Positions 48,321-61,645 are shown, counted from the stretch's first letter. The stretch: 64,000 nt of DNA from Hypericum androsaemum (GCA_963995505.1 OZ023189.1:16019495-16083494); one strand, 5' to 3'. A program made the numbers and translations. Notes: generated by a model from the sequence alone, not told the origin.

Positions 48321-50350
48321 AAGGAGGAGGGGGAGGAAGAGAGGGAGGAGGATGAGAGTTTTTTTATAATTATAAATAAATTTGGTACTAATTGTTAACT
48401 TACCCATAGACACGTCAGCAATTACTAATATGGGACATCGCCATGTGACAGCCCACGTTAGCCATAAAATGATGCTGTTCCCCCCAAAAAAATTGGACCA
48501 GGGCTCGGGACCAGTCTGTGACAAACATTAAAATAAGTTAGACCTTTTTTACGATTTTAAAATCACAAGATACCCAAGTGATAATTGCTAAAACTACAGG
48601 ATAATTATGTGTACTTTTCCCGTAAAAAACTCACTTCTAAAAAGAACACCCGCCTGGCTTGTAATTAGGATGTAGAGCGAAGCATCCACCGCCAAAAGTT
48701 GCAAGACTACACGTTTTACTTGTTCTAAAAGAAACCAATATAGATTTTTGGTAAACAAAAGAAAATAATATATTAGCAAAGCTTGTCAGATCCTTTCATG
48801 CTTTAACTCCTCCTAACTTTATTTCTATCTAACACGTTTTACTTATTCTAAAAAAAATCTAATAAAAAAATAATAATGTACAGTAACCATCATTTTCACG
48901 AGGGAATTAAGACGATAGAACATAAAGAAGAAAGTGAGTGGGTGAGCAAAAGTTGGTTAAGTAAGGCATGGTTCCCTTTCCTCCTCTCCTCCGGAGGCAA
49001 AATCAAAAACGAATTTTGGGCGAGTCGAATCGAATATGAATTAATCTGTAGAGTAAATGTTATGCTATAAACATTCTAGTGGAAGTTGTTTTTTCTCTGG
49101 GCTGACGGCGCTTTAAACTTTCGGCCATTTACCAGCCAATTTCTTATGGTCCATTTCTGTGGACATTCTGGGCCTGCTCAGTATAGAGACCCACATGACA
49201 GGCCCATGTTTCTAGAAGTCTGTACTATGAATTTTTTTTTCTGGCCAAATAAACTAAGGTGGAATAATATGTGAAATTTGAGTTTGAACAAATTTTATTT
49301 GTGTGGAAGTCTTTTATTTTATGCATAAAATATAGATGTAAGACGACATTCTTATCTAATCATGTCCGATATTTCATATCAATGCATCATCATGACCCGA
49401 ACTCATTTCTCCGGACATTTTACAGGTATTATATGAACCTACGGACCCATTTCTATCGACATTTACGATCGTCTCTGAACTTCTGTAACAGACTTTTCTG
49501 GGATTTAATATTAATAGAATCGCGCATGCAAAGAAGGCCATCATAGTGTCCTCTGCCTCTCTCGAGCTCGCCTGTCTGTCTGTCCCAAAAGTCCCAACTC
49601 CTCTGTATCTGCATGTGTCATCTTGTACACCCTCGATAAATTTTTTTTGAAAAGTAGAGTTTTATTCACCATAATATTTGGGTTCGAATTCAGCGAGAAC
49701 AATTTTTGTAGATACGATTTAATGACTGTCAGATCTGTAGACACGATTTTTAATAAAATATGATGGTCTAAACAAAATTTCCTCCGTAGGGATGACTTTT
49801 ATGTTGTTCCCGCTCAATCCAAAACCATAATATGTACACCCGAACACCAAACACCCTCGATAAACTAGAAATTGTTTTTCAATCTAAGCAAATATGGGCA
49901 CGTTTACAAAAAATATAAAAACCCGGAAAATGTCTTTTTTCTCAGAGAAATTACATGTCAAAAATACCAACTGATATTTTGTCAAAATTATAAATTATTT
50001 GACAGAGGTCAAAAAATAAAAATTGGAGATCCCATAGCGGCATATACAAATCCCACTCCTCAAAGACAAACAATAGAGAAATACTCTCCCCTATCCAATC
50101 CCACTCCCACCTTCTACCCATCAACCAATCATATTAATTAATTAATTAAGTTAATATAATCCTTTTCCTCTCCTGTAAAAGCTTCTCAAAAAGTAAAAGC
50201 AGCTGTAGCAACGCATTACTTCAAAATATAATCATCTTAATCATACAACAAATACCCAAAGACAGTAAATATTGAACCAACCCTTTACTCTTTATTTTTT
50301 TAATTTATTTATTTTTCCTCATCTTTAATTGCCCTTTTGGAAGGAGGGTG
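48321..50350. other. Intergenic stretch upstream of the HD-Zip III gene
   Basis: A purine-rich run (48321-48358) follows the Cassandra element. The segment 48540-48640 (ending in TGTACTTTTCCCG) resembles one end of the same TIR family as the elements at 12.3 and 35.4 kb, without a matching partner. The rest is AT-rich. No gene is supported. Confidence 0.45.
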
Positions 50351-50515
50351 GTGATGGGGTAGAGCTGGCTTGGATCGGGCGTTTTGGGTTGGTTCTTTAT
50401 CGTTTAGATTAGTGACTGGCTGATGGGTTTTTGTTTCTTACTCTGTCTCGATCTCTAAAGATTTGTGCTTTTTTCTTGTGTTTAGGGTTTGTCCGAAAGC
50501 GGGAAGGCACTGAAG

Positions 50516-50745
50516 ATGACAGGAGGAGGCTGAACAAATGTCGTCATCATCCTTTGGCTCTCTTTGATTTTCATGTGTATACTATTTTCTAGCATCTGGT
50601 TTCCACAAAAGACGGTGAAAATAAAGGAATAGTCTTTAATTTTTGTGTTTTAAGTTGTGGGTTTAGCTGTCTCATTGCTAAAGTTTGAATCTTGGAGATG
50701 ATATGGGATTACAAAGTGGTGTTGGGTTGGCTGGATGCTGAATGA
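50516..50745 (+). promoter_or_regulatory. Three upstream ORFs in the probable 5' leader of the HD-Zip III gene
   Basis: Short frames start at ATG 50516 (MTGGG, stop at 50533), 50538 (MSSSSFGSL, stop at 50567) and 50698 (MIWDYKVVLGWLDAE, stop at 50745), all ahead of the main ATG at 50842. If they are in the mature leader they could lower translation of the main frame. Whether a leader intron removes any of them cannot be seen without cDNA. Confidence 0.4.
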
Positions 50746-50841
50746 CTTGTGCTTCAGTTTAGTGCTGCTGAGGGTTTAGGGGAGGAGCAGCTTTTTAGAG
50801 GGTTCCGGGTTTAGGTTTTTGTTCAAGTTGTCAGCTTGAAG

Positions 50842-53800
50842 ATGTCAATGTCCTGCAAGGATAGTAGGCATCAAGGAAGCTTGGACAATGGGAAGTATGT
50901 CCGCTACACCCCCGAGCAGGTTGAAGCCCTCGAGAGGCTCTATCATGATTGTCCGAAACCCAGTTCAATCCGCCGCCAGCAGCTCATTAGGGAGTGCCCT
51001 ATCCTGTCCAACATTGAGCCCAGGCAGATCAAGGTTTGGTTTCAGAATAGAAGGTACTAACTAGTGCTTCCTGTGTTCCCTTCCTTTTTCATCGAAAAAC
51101 TGTCTTGAATTGCTTAGCTAGGTAGGCTCTATTCGATGGTAAGTTCCATTACTATCTGTAGAGCAACAATCTGATAGAAGACATGAGACAGACATGGAAT
51201 GCTCAGTTTTACACCAATTGCCATGCATCAATTACTCCCTTAATCAGTTTTCTGGATTTTGTATAGCTTCTTTTTTAAGTATATTGTGCTTTCTCTTAAT
51301 CTTCAGGTGCAGAGAGAAGCAGAGGAAGGAGGCCTCACGTCTCCAATCTGTGAATAGGAAGCTGACGGCGATGAACAAGCTTCTGATGGAGGAGAACGAT
51401 AGGTTGCAGAAGCAGGTGTCACATCTGGTCTATGAGAATGGGTACTTTCGTCAACATACCAAGAATGTGAGCCGGATCATGCTTCTTATATCTTATCCCG
51501 TTCAAATGCTTTATTTTAACTTGTTAGAGGATGAAGTGGTCTAAATGAAGAGGAATTCTGGTCACTATCCATTTTTCTAGTTGTACTCTGAGCTCAATTA
51601 GACACCGAGTTGCACTCTCATAAAATTATTTTCATCTTGAGTTAGAAAGTAAGCCTGTTTCCTCAGTCGAGTTATATTTAAATTCACAATGATGAGGTTA
51701 TATTGCAGCCAACAATTGCTAGCAAAGACACAAGCTGTGAATCTGTCGTGACAAGTGGTCAGCACAATTTGACATCTCAAAATCTCCCCCGAGATGCTAG
51801 TCCTGCAGGGTAAGTAGATGGGTTTGTGGCTGTAAAGTTCTCTTTTGTATATGCAATTTTGTGATTGCTTTGGTATTCGCATAATCCTGGGTTCAAAGTT
51901 TCTGTATTCAGACAATCAGACTTGTGTTTGTATTCCTTCCAGGCTTTTGTCCATTGCAGAAGACACCTTAACGGAGTTTCTTTCGAAGGCCACTGGAACT
52001 GCTGTGGAGTGGGTCCAAATGCCTGGAATGAAGGTGTTTCTTGGCTACATAATTTCGTTTGCAACTTAATATGATGGTGGCAGATTATCAACCTCCATGA
52101 TTTTTTTTCTTTTTTAGTTTGCTGCTTCTTCCTATGTCTTTATAGTAATTATCTGGCGAATAGTTTCTCACTGTTTCTTCTATCACCAACAATTCTATTC
52201 CAACTGCAGCCTGGTCCGGATTCCTTAGGAATCGTTGCTATATCTCATGGTTGCACTGGTGTGGCAGCACGAGCCTGTGGCCTAGTGGGTATCGAACCCA
52301 CAAGGGTATGTTAGTTGCATTTGCGCTAGCCTCTTCTTGAATCAAGTTTGAGCTAAAGTTTAATTTAGAATTTTGTGCATGTTTCAGGTTGCAGAAATTC
52401 TCAAGGATAGGCCTTCGTGGTTTCGCGATTGCCGAGCTGTGGATGTGCTTAACGTGCTGCCGACTGCCAATGGTGGAACCATTGAGCTGCTCTACATGCA
52501 GGTAGGAACCTGTTACAAAAACTGTTGATTTGCTGTTCTTGAGTGTGGAATATGCCATTGATGTACTTGTTAATGGACACAGCTATATGCACCAACAACC
52601 TTGGCACCTGCTCGTGACTTTTGGTTGTTGCGTTATACTTCTGTACTAGAAGATGGAAGTCTTGTGGTAGGTCATCAAATTTCTCTAAACATGCTTACAG
52701 TAATCTACCGGCTTTTTTTTCTCTTCACAATAGCTACCTTTCAGATCACCAATCTTATTCCATGTCTAGGTCTGTGAAAGATCACTAAAAAATATGCAAA
52801 ATGGCCAGAGCATGCCACCAGTGCAACATTTTGTGAGAGCAGAAATGCTGCCCAGTGGATACTTGGTAAGACCTTGCGAAGGGGGTGGCTCGATGATACA
52901 CATTGTTGATCATATGGATCTGGAGGTTTGTGTTTTGATTTTTTTTTTTCATATTGTTGGTTACAATAGATTTTCAGTTTCTTACAAAGAGTGATACTTA
53001 TATGATGCTTCATTTTGTTGGAAAGCCTTGGAGCGTGCCAGAAGTATTGCGTCCGCTCTATGAGTCATCGACAGCACTTGCTCAGAAGACAAGCATGGCG
53101 GTAAGGGTAGTGTAAGCTAATTTTAGTTTGAGCTAGATGTTTACAATGGTCTAATGTTGTCGAGATATCTGAAAACTGTAAATTTATGCTAAAAAAGATC
53201 ACCATCTCTTTAGAACAGTCGACTCCTTTAGTATTGCAAGGACAATGCTCTCATGGTGTGTGTTCTAATTTTTTTTCCAGGCACTGCGTCACCTGAGGCA
53301 GATAGCTCATGAGTTATCTCATGCAAATGTCACTAACTGGGCCAGAAGGCCAGCAGCTCTGCGAGCTTTAGGTCAAAGGTTGAGCAGGTAGGTAATTTTT
53401 GTGGCAGATTGCACTAATGATAACTATATTGGTCATTTGCGTTTAATCTTATGTATCATCCTCCAGGGGTTTCAATGAGGCTTTAAATGGTTTCACGGAT
53501 GAGGGATGGTCGATGCTAGGAAATGATGGCATGGATGACGTAACAATTCTTGTGAATTCGTCCCCGGAGAAGCTAATGGGCTCCACCCTCTTGTTTGCTA
53601 ATGGATTTCTACCTGTCAGCACTTCTGTCCTGTGTGCTAAAGCATCAATGTTATTACAGGTTTGAGTGTTAGATTTATTCCCCAAAGATACTTAAACTGA
53701 TAAAGTGCGGAACTTTCTTGTCAACAGAAAGTAATATGTTCAGATATGTGCTTATTATTGTTCAGAAGGTGTGCCCATTGTTTTTGGTTGTTCTGATTTG

Positions 53801-56676
53801 GAAGCCACTTTCTTGATCTCTCTATCATGCTACTTTTCAAACTGATTATTTGCTTTTCTGTTCGTATGGATGTTATTACGACTCCGACTCTGAGCTATTA
53901 TTCTGTTTTTTTTCTTGCTCCTCATGTTGGGGTCAGCTTATGCGTCTTTTTGAGAGTAACACTTTCTATTTTTTTCCGCCAGAATGTTCCTCCGGCAATC
54001 CTCCTAAGATTCTTGAGGGAACATCGATCAGAATGGGCTGATAACAGCATCGATGCATACACTGCCTCGGCAATTAAAATTGGCCCTACTTGCTTGCAAG
54101 GATCTAGAGTTGGTAGTTTTGGGGGGCAAGTTATACTCCCACTTGCTCACACTATTGAGCATGAAGAGGTTAGTATCGGAAACATACACAAGCCAATGAC
54201 TATTCATTTATCCAGAGAATTACTGTCAATTAATTGTTATCTTATAAATTGTTTTCTTGTCATTTAGTTCCTCGAGGTCATCAAGTTAGAAGGCGTGGTC
54301 CATTCTCTTGAAGATGCCCTACTTCCCAGAGAGATGTTTCTTTTGCAAGTAAGTTAAATTCTTAGCTCTTGTTTCCAATAGCTTGGTCAACATGAATGTG
54401 GGATTGGTTTGCTTCAAGGACCAAATGGTTAAAAGTTGCTTTCCAATCCATGTGTTTGAAAGATGGCTGCCAAACAATACAGTGTTGGGAGCTTGACATC
54501 ACATTAAGTTCCTCTTTAAATTTTTATTTTTTTTATGTCGGTGAAAGGAACTTCCACTTCATGTTGCGAGTTTGCATTAAATTTCCATTTCATGCCACTA
54601 ATGAATAGTAGAATGCGAAGGTTATTTGGAAGCTTTGGGTAGCTAGCCATCTCTTGTCTGACATGCTCAACCATGTTTATATCTATCATTTTTTTGCTTC
54701 TTGCTGATCCGCAGTTCTTTTTTCTTCGTGGTTGTGTTTGTTTATTTCCATTCCATCTCTTGTCTAACAGCTGTGTAGTGGCATGGATGAGAATGCTGTG
54801 GGTACATCTGCGGAACTTATATTTGCTCCGATAGATGCATCTTTTGCCGATGATGCTCCCATTCTACCATCTGGATTCCGCATTATCCCACTTGATTCTG
54901 GGAAGGTTAGCTGAACTTCTCAAGTAAAAGAACTGTCATTCCTTTCCAAGTCAATGAAGCCTCATTTCAGATTTGCTTCGCTAATGCTGCAGGAAGCTTC
55001 AAGTCAGAATCGCACACTGGACCTTGCTTCTGCTCTTGAAACAGGGCCTGCTGCAAGCAGAGCATCAAAGGATTTGTCATCTAACTCTGGTTGTATGCGA
55101 TCGGTGATGACAATAGCATTTGAGTTTGCATATGAGAGTCACCTGCAAGAACATGTAGCGTCAATGGCTCGGCAGTATGTGCGCAGTATTATATCTTCTG
55201 TTCAGAGGGTTGCGCTGGCACTCTCTCCTTCAAACTTAGGGGCACATGGTGGTCTTCGGCCGCCCCTGGGCACTCCTGAAGCGCAGACACTCGCACGATG
55301 GATCAGCCAGAGCTACAGGTATTAGACCTGTCAACCTAGTTCTTTGGGTTAGTCGTCATGGTGGATTTTTTGTGCTCTTAAAGTTTTGTAACAAGAGAGT
55401 AAATAGCCATGTTTTCCAATCTTTATGATTGACATACATAATTATTGAGGACAATCTTCCTTTTATGCTGACCTATTATCTTCCTCTTTTGAGGTGTATC
55501 AAGCGATTGAATTAGACCTCTGATTTTTCACATTTTTGAAGATTAGTTTTTAGGCATTCCGTCATCATCTGGAGGTTCAATAACATGTGTGTTTGGACTT
55601 AATTTTCTCAATTCATGTAGCACACCAAATGGAAAATTATCTACCTCCAGTTAAGGCTTGAAACATTACTTAGTTGGGCTCCACGGAATTGTTTCAGATC
55701 TTAAGAATCTAAAATCACTATTTTCCAGATGTTACATGGGCGCAGAGCTTCTGAAAGTTAGCAATGAAGGAACCGAGTCCACTCTCAAGACCCTGTGGCA
55801 CCACTCTGATGCCATTTTGTGCTGCTCTCTAAAGGTAATTAAGACATTTGGAAGTAGCCAATGTGCTGCCTGTGGGATTGAAAACGTGATGTGGTAGTCT
55901 CTTATCACTTTTTGTTCACAAACATGTTTATTACCATCATCGGCGTCCTGCGCCCCGTGAGTTTCAATGCCTTTGCCCCCATGTTTGAACAAGCATAGCC
56001 AGAGCCTATGGGATCTGCATGCGTATGCCAACTTGTCTTGAGACGAGAGACATGGGAACATTGTCTTGTACCTTCTGTTCCTATGTAATTCGCACAGTGA
56101 AGGAACTGCTAACTTATTTTATGTCTTCCTGGTCAGGCATTGCCGGTTTTCACCTTCACAAACCAAGCCGGCCTTGACATGCTCGAGACAACCTTGGTTG
56201 CACTGCAAGACATAACACTGGAAAAGATATTCGACGATCATGGAAGAAAGTCCCTTTGTTCTGAGTTCCCTCAAATAATGCAGCAGGTCAGTCTGCTTTC
56301 ATCTTCAAAATCCTAAAATTTGTTGATAATTAATGGGAATCTCGCCGACTTAGTATAAGATGGAAGAACAAGGTGCCTAAATAGTACTTCTAAAGTAAGG
56401 ATTGGATTAGGTTGTGTTGATCAGTAACATGCGGGGTCTTGACCGACTTTTTCTCCATCCCGCAATAAGTTGGCCATAAGGAATTCCCTTAAATGGAGAA
56501 TCCGATTAATGTGGCTGTTGCCTTGGCAGGGTTTTGCTTGCTTCCAAGCAGGTATATGCCTGTCGAGCATGGGCCGGCCGGTCTCGTATGAGAGAGCAGT
56601 GGCCTGGAAAGTGCTAAACGAAGAGGAAAGTGCCCATTGCATCTGCTTCATGTTCATCAACTGGTCGTTTGTCTGA
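50842..56676 (+). CDS. Class III HD-Zip transcription factor, ATHB15/CORONA type
   Basis: Nuclear transcription factor of the family that patterns vascular tissue, meristems and leaf polarity. Eighteen coding exons: 50842-51053, 51307-51466, 51709-51809, 51943-52033, 52210-52305, 52388-52501, 52583-52666, 52770-52925, 53026-53100, 53281-53387, 53467-53659, 53983-54168, 54268-54348, 54771-54905, 54993-55318, 55729-55834, 56137-56286, 56530-56676; all in phase, 839 residues (ATHB15 has 836). Domains: homeodomain 18-81 (KYVRYTPEQVEALERLYHDC, KVWFQNRR), leucine zipper about 76-115, START lipid-binding-like domain about 158-370, HD-SAD region, and C-terminal MEKHLA ending FINWSFV. I chose the ATG giving MSMSCKD, as in ATHB15; an in-frame TTG upstream is not used. 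The START exons 4 and 5 contain the miR165/166 site. The overall resemblance is to ATHB15 rather than to REVOLUTA or PHABULOSA. Confidence 0.96.
52024..52220 (+). promoter_or_regulatory. miR165/166 target site, split by intron 4 of the HD-Zip III gene
   Basis: The end of exon 4 (TGGAATGAAG, 52024-52033) joined to the start of exon 5 (CCTGGTCCGGA, 52210-52220) makes the conserved site complementary to miR165/166, encoding PGMKPGPD in the START domain. Pairing exists only in spliced RNA. In Arabidopsis this site causes cleavage of all class III HD-Zip mRNAs. Confidence 0.93.
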
Positions 56677-57746
56677 TGTTATTAGGACCAGCTTCTAAGA
56701 GGACTTGTGGAAGTATGTTGGAAGTTTTATGTTTGGCATCTTTCTCATCTATGGGCCTATCCAGGACATATCTGTGGACCAAGTTGTCCTTTTATTTTGT
56801 GTGGTTGGGGGACTAGGTTGTCTTCTCTCGGATCCTATGAATGTATGTTTCTGTAACTTTATCCTTTTGGAGGGATACTTTCTGTACCCTCAAAACGATG
56901 CTTTGGATGCATGCAACAGCAAGTTACCACGTTGATTATCACTTTTCCCTGAATTGTTTTATGAATTCAGTTACTGTGGGAGGATAAGATAGGAGTCTCG
57001 GATATTGAATTATAAACCCCTCATATTCCGCATTAATAACAAATCATTTGGACCTCTTAAAAGTGAACTCGAAGATCCCAAAATTCCATTACTCGAAATG
57101 GCAGATGGAGTCTCTAGGGAATCCCCTCCATATTCTTCTTGTTAGAGTTGCCTAAAGATCTAAGAACTTATTTTGAAACAGTCATATCCGTTTTTTTAGA
57201 CAATTTATTGGGTCAAAATTTGTGTGAAATTTAACTTTACTGTCGTGCTGTAAAATAAGAATCGCGTGAATATAATGGATCTCACGATCAACTTGCTCGG
57301 ATGTATTGTTACCATTTAAACTTTTCTTTACCCTTCCAAATAGTATGAACGATTTATGATTGATCATACATGAATATCGATTTTAGATAAGATAAGAAAT
57401 GATGCCATCATTTATTTAGATCAACAAGATTACACGGACTTATGTTACACAACTTAGAGTTAGAGCGAGGACAAATTAGTGTCCACTACAAACGTCTAAC
57501 TACTCGACTCTCTTACACATTCATTATATTGTGAGATCGCAAGACTTAACATTAATTTAGGCAGCTTCTGGCCTGACAATAGAAGTTACAATCACCTCTA
57601 AAAACCCAACGAGGGAACTTAAAATTTAAAGGTGGAGGCCACGAGCAACCCAAGTAAACTATTTTGGACCAACCCAGAAAAAAAACCATGTTCATGAAGC
57701 TGGTTAAAGAAAAAGGTTGGTCCTACCAAATTAAGGTTGGTCGCCA
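56677..57746. other. 3' flank between the HD-Zip III gene and the DUF1677 gene
   Basis: Probable 3' UTR of the HD-Zip III gene (first few hundred bases) followed by AT-rich sequence and the 3' side of the oppositely oriented DUF1677 gene. No further gene is seen. Confidence 0.5.
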
Positions 57747-58319
57747 TCAGTTTGCAAGTCCAAGATCTTTCATGTCCCTAGTTATAGCCGGGATACAGCT
57801 CGAGCTCCTCGCAATCCCACCGGCCATCTTCTTCGACCCCTTGGGACCAAACGAGTTAGCCCTACTCGCGCTCTTCTTAAGCATCTCCCTCATGGCCTCG
57901 GCCTGGACCAGAACGGGGTAAGCCCTACCGAACTTGTTGAACCTCGAGCACGCGCTCATGTGCGTGTTCAAAGCGTCCTCGAGCGTCTTCCTCGCACCGT
58001 TCTTCTCCATCTCCTCCTTCACCGCCTCCCCGCACAGCCCGCATACCCACTTCCCGGAGTACTTCTTCCTCACCCGCTCTATGTACTCCGGGGTGCACTC
58101 CTCGCTCATCCCGCAGCACTCGCACTTGGCGTCCTCCACCTCCGAGATAGGCGGAAGCTGCTTCATATCCGTCAAGGCTTCCTTGCTTATCTCGAACGAT
58201 ATGTCGGATACCGTCCGGTGGAGGTTGTTGGTGGTGTGTTCGTTCTTGTTAGGTTTTGAAAATGGTGGCGGCTTGGAGAGGTTGGTGTTAGGGGTAATGG
58301 ACTCTCCATGAGGTGCCAT
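57747..58319 (-). CDS. DUF1677 protein, plant zinc-binding-like protein of unknown function
   Basis: Intronless gene of 190 residues. The DUF1677 core is clear: KCECCGMSEECTPEYIERVR and then GKWVCGLCGEAVKEE, two CxxC-type pairs suggesting a bound zinc ion, followed by LEDALNTHMSACSRFNKFGR. The N-terminal part (RTVSDISFEI) and the Ser-rich C-terminal end (ARSSSCIPAITRDMKDLGLA) are also shared with family members. The function is unknown; family genes are plant-specific. Start: first ATG, about 100 bp downstream of TATAAATA at 58421-58428. The coding DNA is GC-rich against AT-rich flanks. Confidence 0.88.
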   Translation of the reverse strand: MAPHGESITPNTNLSKPPPFSKPNKNEHTTNNLHRTVSDISFEISKEALTDMKQLPPISEVEDAKCECCGMSEECTPEYIERVRKKYSGKWVCGLCGEAVKEEMEKNGARKTLEDALNTHMSACSRFNKFGRAYPVLVQAEAMREMLKKSASRANSFGPKGSKKMAGGIARSSSCIPAITRDMKDLGLAN

Positions 58320-58420
58320 GTTGTTATAAAAACGTATACGTTATGGATTGGCTTAACGTAGTTATAAGTGCGAAGGAGAGAATTGGGTTTTGTTCTTTGA
58401 GTTGGTGAGTGGATGGGTTA

Positions 58421-58428
58421 TATTTATA
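58421..58428 (-). promoter_or_regulatory. Probable TATA box of the DUF1677 gene
   Basis: The minus strand reads TATAAATA, 102 bp upstream of the start codon, a good match to the plant consensus, giving a leader of about 70 nt. Confidence 0.6.
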
Positions 58429-58429
58429 G

Positions 58430-61320
58430 TGGGTTGGTTCTTTTGGCTAAGAAATTTGAGGAAGTGAAATTATGTGGATTCTGGAGCTTCACATGTCAAG
58501 TATCAGCTTGCAGTTGGAACGTGATCCATCATCAGTCCTGAACATGCTGGATTTTTCATGACTGTCACAAAAGAAAGTTGGTACCATTGCCTGACCAAAA
58601 AAAAGTTGGTACCATTGGGACATTAATGCATGCATTGCACTTGAGTTTTGTTCACCAGTGTAGAGTTCGAAAAGTTATACGAAATAATGTTTGTGTTTCA
58701 TTCGGACAATCCAGCACCAGTTCGTCAAAATGTTTGAGGTGTGATAAGTTAGTGTTCAAAGTAGTATAAAACTTCCTTCTCTACTTTAAAATCATCATTA
58801 AAGAAATCATCCACCAATTTATCAAATTCTTTTTTTTAATATAAGAATTTATCAAACTCTTTGAACTGCTCTCCTCTTGGCCCTTAATTTTTCTTAATTG
58901 GTAGGTCGAGTTGAGGATGACGAGTGGGTACATCCTCCACCATTGCTTTAAGTTAATGCAGTTGGACCTTCATAAATGGACTAAAACCAGTGGCGGCAGT
59001 ATTTCTTTTCCGTTTTCCCTTTTACCTTTTCTTTAAACTCTTTCCCGCCTTTTTTATGGAGTATACGTTTCTCTTGCACTCAATCAGGGACTTCAATTTC
59101 TCTTTTCTTTTTCTTTTTTTTCATCAAAATTCGTTTTAAGTTTTTCTTGTCAGTTTTTTTGTTACCAGAAAGTTAACTAGGCTTTCTAAAAAAAAGAAAG
59201 TTAACTAGGCCATGACCAGCCAGAGACCGGCGGCTCTTTAACTTCCAATTCTACGCACTTTCGGGAAAATATAAGATATAGTTTCTAGAAAATACGAGAA
59301 AATTAAATAATTTTATATAAAAATGCCAATTAATTAGGGGAAATATAGACACATTTGATAAATTAAGAATACTATATACCTATTCCTCTCTTTTAAGTTC
59401 CGTCGGAATTTAAATTTATTTAAAGTGCATGTTATTTCTTTCCCTCATTTATTAAGGGACAGTACAGTATGTATATGATTAAATGATTCTTATGGAGTAG
59501 ACACACCTAGCCTGAAACAGTCGCTTATTATTTGCGGCGCCAATATTCAATTGTAGATACGAGCATTAAAAATGTTGTGTCTTGATTTCACCCTTGGTTG
59601 TGTTTATTAATTTGGAATATTTTTTAAAGGGCTTGTAGTCTAACGGCATAAGGTGTTTAGGTCTAGGATTCAAATTCTGAAATTGTTATAGTATAAAATT
59701 TATTTTTTATAAAAATTTGAAGTCCTTTAAATTTAGCTACCATTGCACCAATCATATGACAAAATGATACAATTTTTTATTAACTGAATCAAGTAATCCA
59801 AGTTTAATTTGAGTAAAATTTTGAACTATGACTAATCTCTCGGAAGTAAAGTGATGCAACTTGATCCTTCCTTCACGTGTGCTTCTCTTGCAGCCATAAG
59901 TACGTTTGTTAACTAGAACACCATTCGTGTAAGAAAAAACGATATGGATCACCCAAAAAAAGAAAAAAGAAAGCATGAAATGTAAGAAAGCGACTTAATT
60001 TTACGATCTTAAGATCGACGCCCACACATATATCCCAGGTTCACGAGTCCAAGAGAGCGACCTATACTTAGGTAGTTGCTTTCATCTTGGTGCTTGCATG
60101 GTGTAGATGCTACTAGAATAAGACCTTTAATTGAGCATATAATATTTTTTTCAAATAATTTTGTTTACCCATTTTTTTAAACGCTCGGGTTCAAAACAAA
60201 AATTCTAATATATTATCAGAATATGTATAATCTCGTACTCAATAGATTGGTTTATATAATTTTGGAGAATTCCTTTAATCTACCGTTATATGTCTCACGA
60301 GGATAGCTTCCCCACCTATACTTTATAGCCTTTCCCTTTGCATGCAATTTGGTGGGAGATAAGTTGGTGAGCAAACTGTGAGGTCTTCATGTATTGACTC
60401 TGTGTATGGCTCTAGTGAGGGCAATGTGAACGACAATAATATATCACTAAAATATCTTCGCCTTTTTTAGTGACCGTATAATTTCACTTAGGTTCCTACT
60501 ATTTTGGTGAAAATTGAATAGGGGCAAGTGGTTTCATTTATTTTCAAACAGGATCTCAAAATTGAATTTATACTTGGATATAGAATTGGTGGGTGTTGGA
60601 ATAATAAAATTGATCAAACTTACTAACCGCAAGACACCATAGAGATTTGGTTATTTGGTCTTACCCAAATTCATTGCTACATTGCTACTCAATTCAACGG
60701 GAGTCAAATTTCTATCTCGCTGTTGTGCTGACTTATTGTCGACTATGGATTTTATAAATGAAAATTTTATCTACTCATTGTGTTAAGATTTTAGGTTAGA
60801 TATAAAGATTTTAGCATAGTATCAGAATATGTTGATCTCGTGCCAATTTTTATCCTCGAACGATCCCATTTCACCATATGTTGACGAAGACAAAGCTCGT
60901 AAATTTGAAAAATTCGCCACTCATTGTCTTTATGTTTTAGGTTGTATCCATAAATACTAACACTTAATAAATCTGATCAGAAAGAATAATTTCATTATAG
61001 TAACAACATAGTCTACGAAAAAATTTGAACAAAGAAAATTTATCTTAAAAAAATAAATTCTGTCGATTTATATTAAAATTTATAACAATTAAAATACTTG
61101 AAATAAAATTCTGGGTATGCCATTAAGCCCATTACCGTCTTACATCATTCTTTTCCTGAATTTTTTTCCTTCCCCGAGCCCAACTCTGTAAAGAAATGGG
61201 CCCATGCAAGCCCAATCTAAAACAACCGGACCCATATGGGCCCGCCTTTTCGGTCCAGTTGAGAAAATGGGGAAAATAAATTGGGTGAAATGGTAAACCC
61301 CGAAGTCAATCCCGTGGGAA
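58430..61320. other. AT-rich intergenic stretch between the DUF1677 and SEC13 genes
   Basis: Contains a SINE-like piece (59628-59720) and a worn relative of the TRIM unit (about 60815-60900: TTTTAGCATAGTATCAGAAT...). No gene is supported. Confidence 0.5.
59628..59720 (+). repeat. tRNA-derived SINE-like fragment
   Basis: Box A-like TAGTCTAACGG (59636-59646) and box B-like GGATTCAAATTC (from 59666) are about 30 bp apart, followed by AT-rich sequence. It does not fold as a tRNA. Confidence 0.5.
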
Positions 61321-61341
61321 AAAAAATCCCCAATTCTCCAG

Positions 61342-61645
61342 GTGAGCACTCGAATTTTCTTCACTGGACATCATCTTATCTTATTCCGTGTAATTATAAG
61401 TATATTCGTGAGCTTTTTCCCTGATCTCTGTGTTCTGGACGAGATTATAACCGTATTTAATTGTTAATTTTCTTAGTTAGAGAACGGATCATATTTGTTT
61501 CTAGGTTTCCCCCCTCTGTTAGGAATCTGTTACATTGCTTAGTGTAATCTGTTTGCAATTTCTTTTGCCGTGTTCTAATTTCTTTTTTCTTCTTCTTCCT
61601 GTGTTTAGGTTTGTAAGCTGATTTTGTTCTGTGTGTTATGTGTAG
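61342..61645 (+). other. Probable intron in the SEC13 5' leader
   Basis: CCAG|GTGAGC at 61341/61342 is a strong donor. Two acceptors fit downstream: TTTAG at 61608 and TGTAG at 61645. Use of the latter would remove an out-of-frame ATG at 61638, which otherwise precedes the SEC13 start. Confidence 0.45.

Noticed and set aside
50836..50841. TTG-initiated start two codons before the HD-Zip III ATG
   Set aside because: The ATG at 50842 gives the MSMSCKD start typical of ATHB15.
59628..59720. Possible tRNA gene
   Set aside because: Box A and B are present but no cloverleaf acceptor or anticodon stem forms; a SINE relic is more likely.
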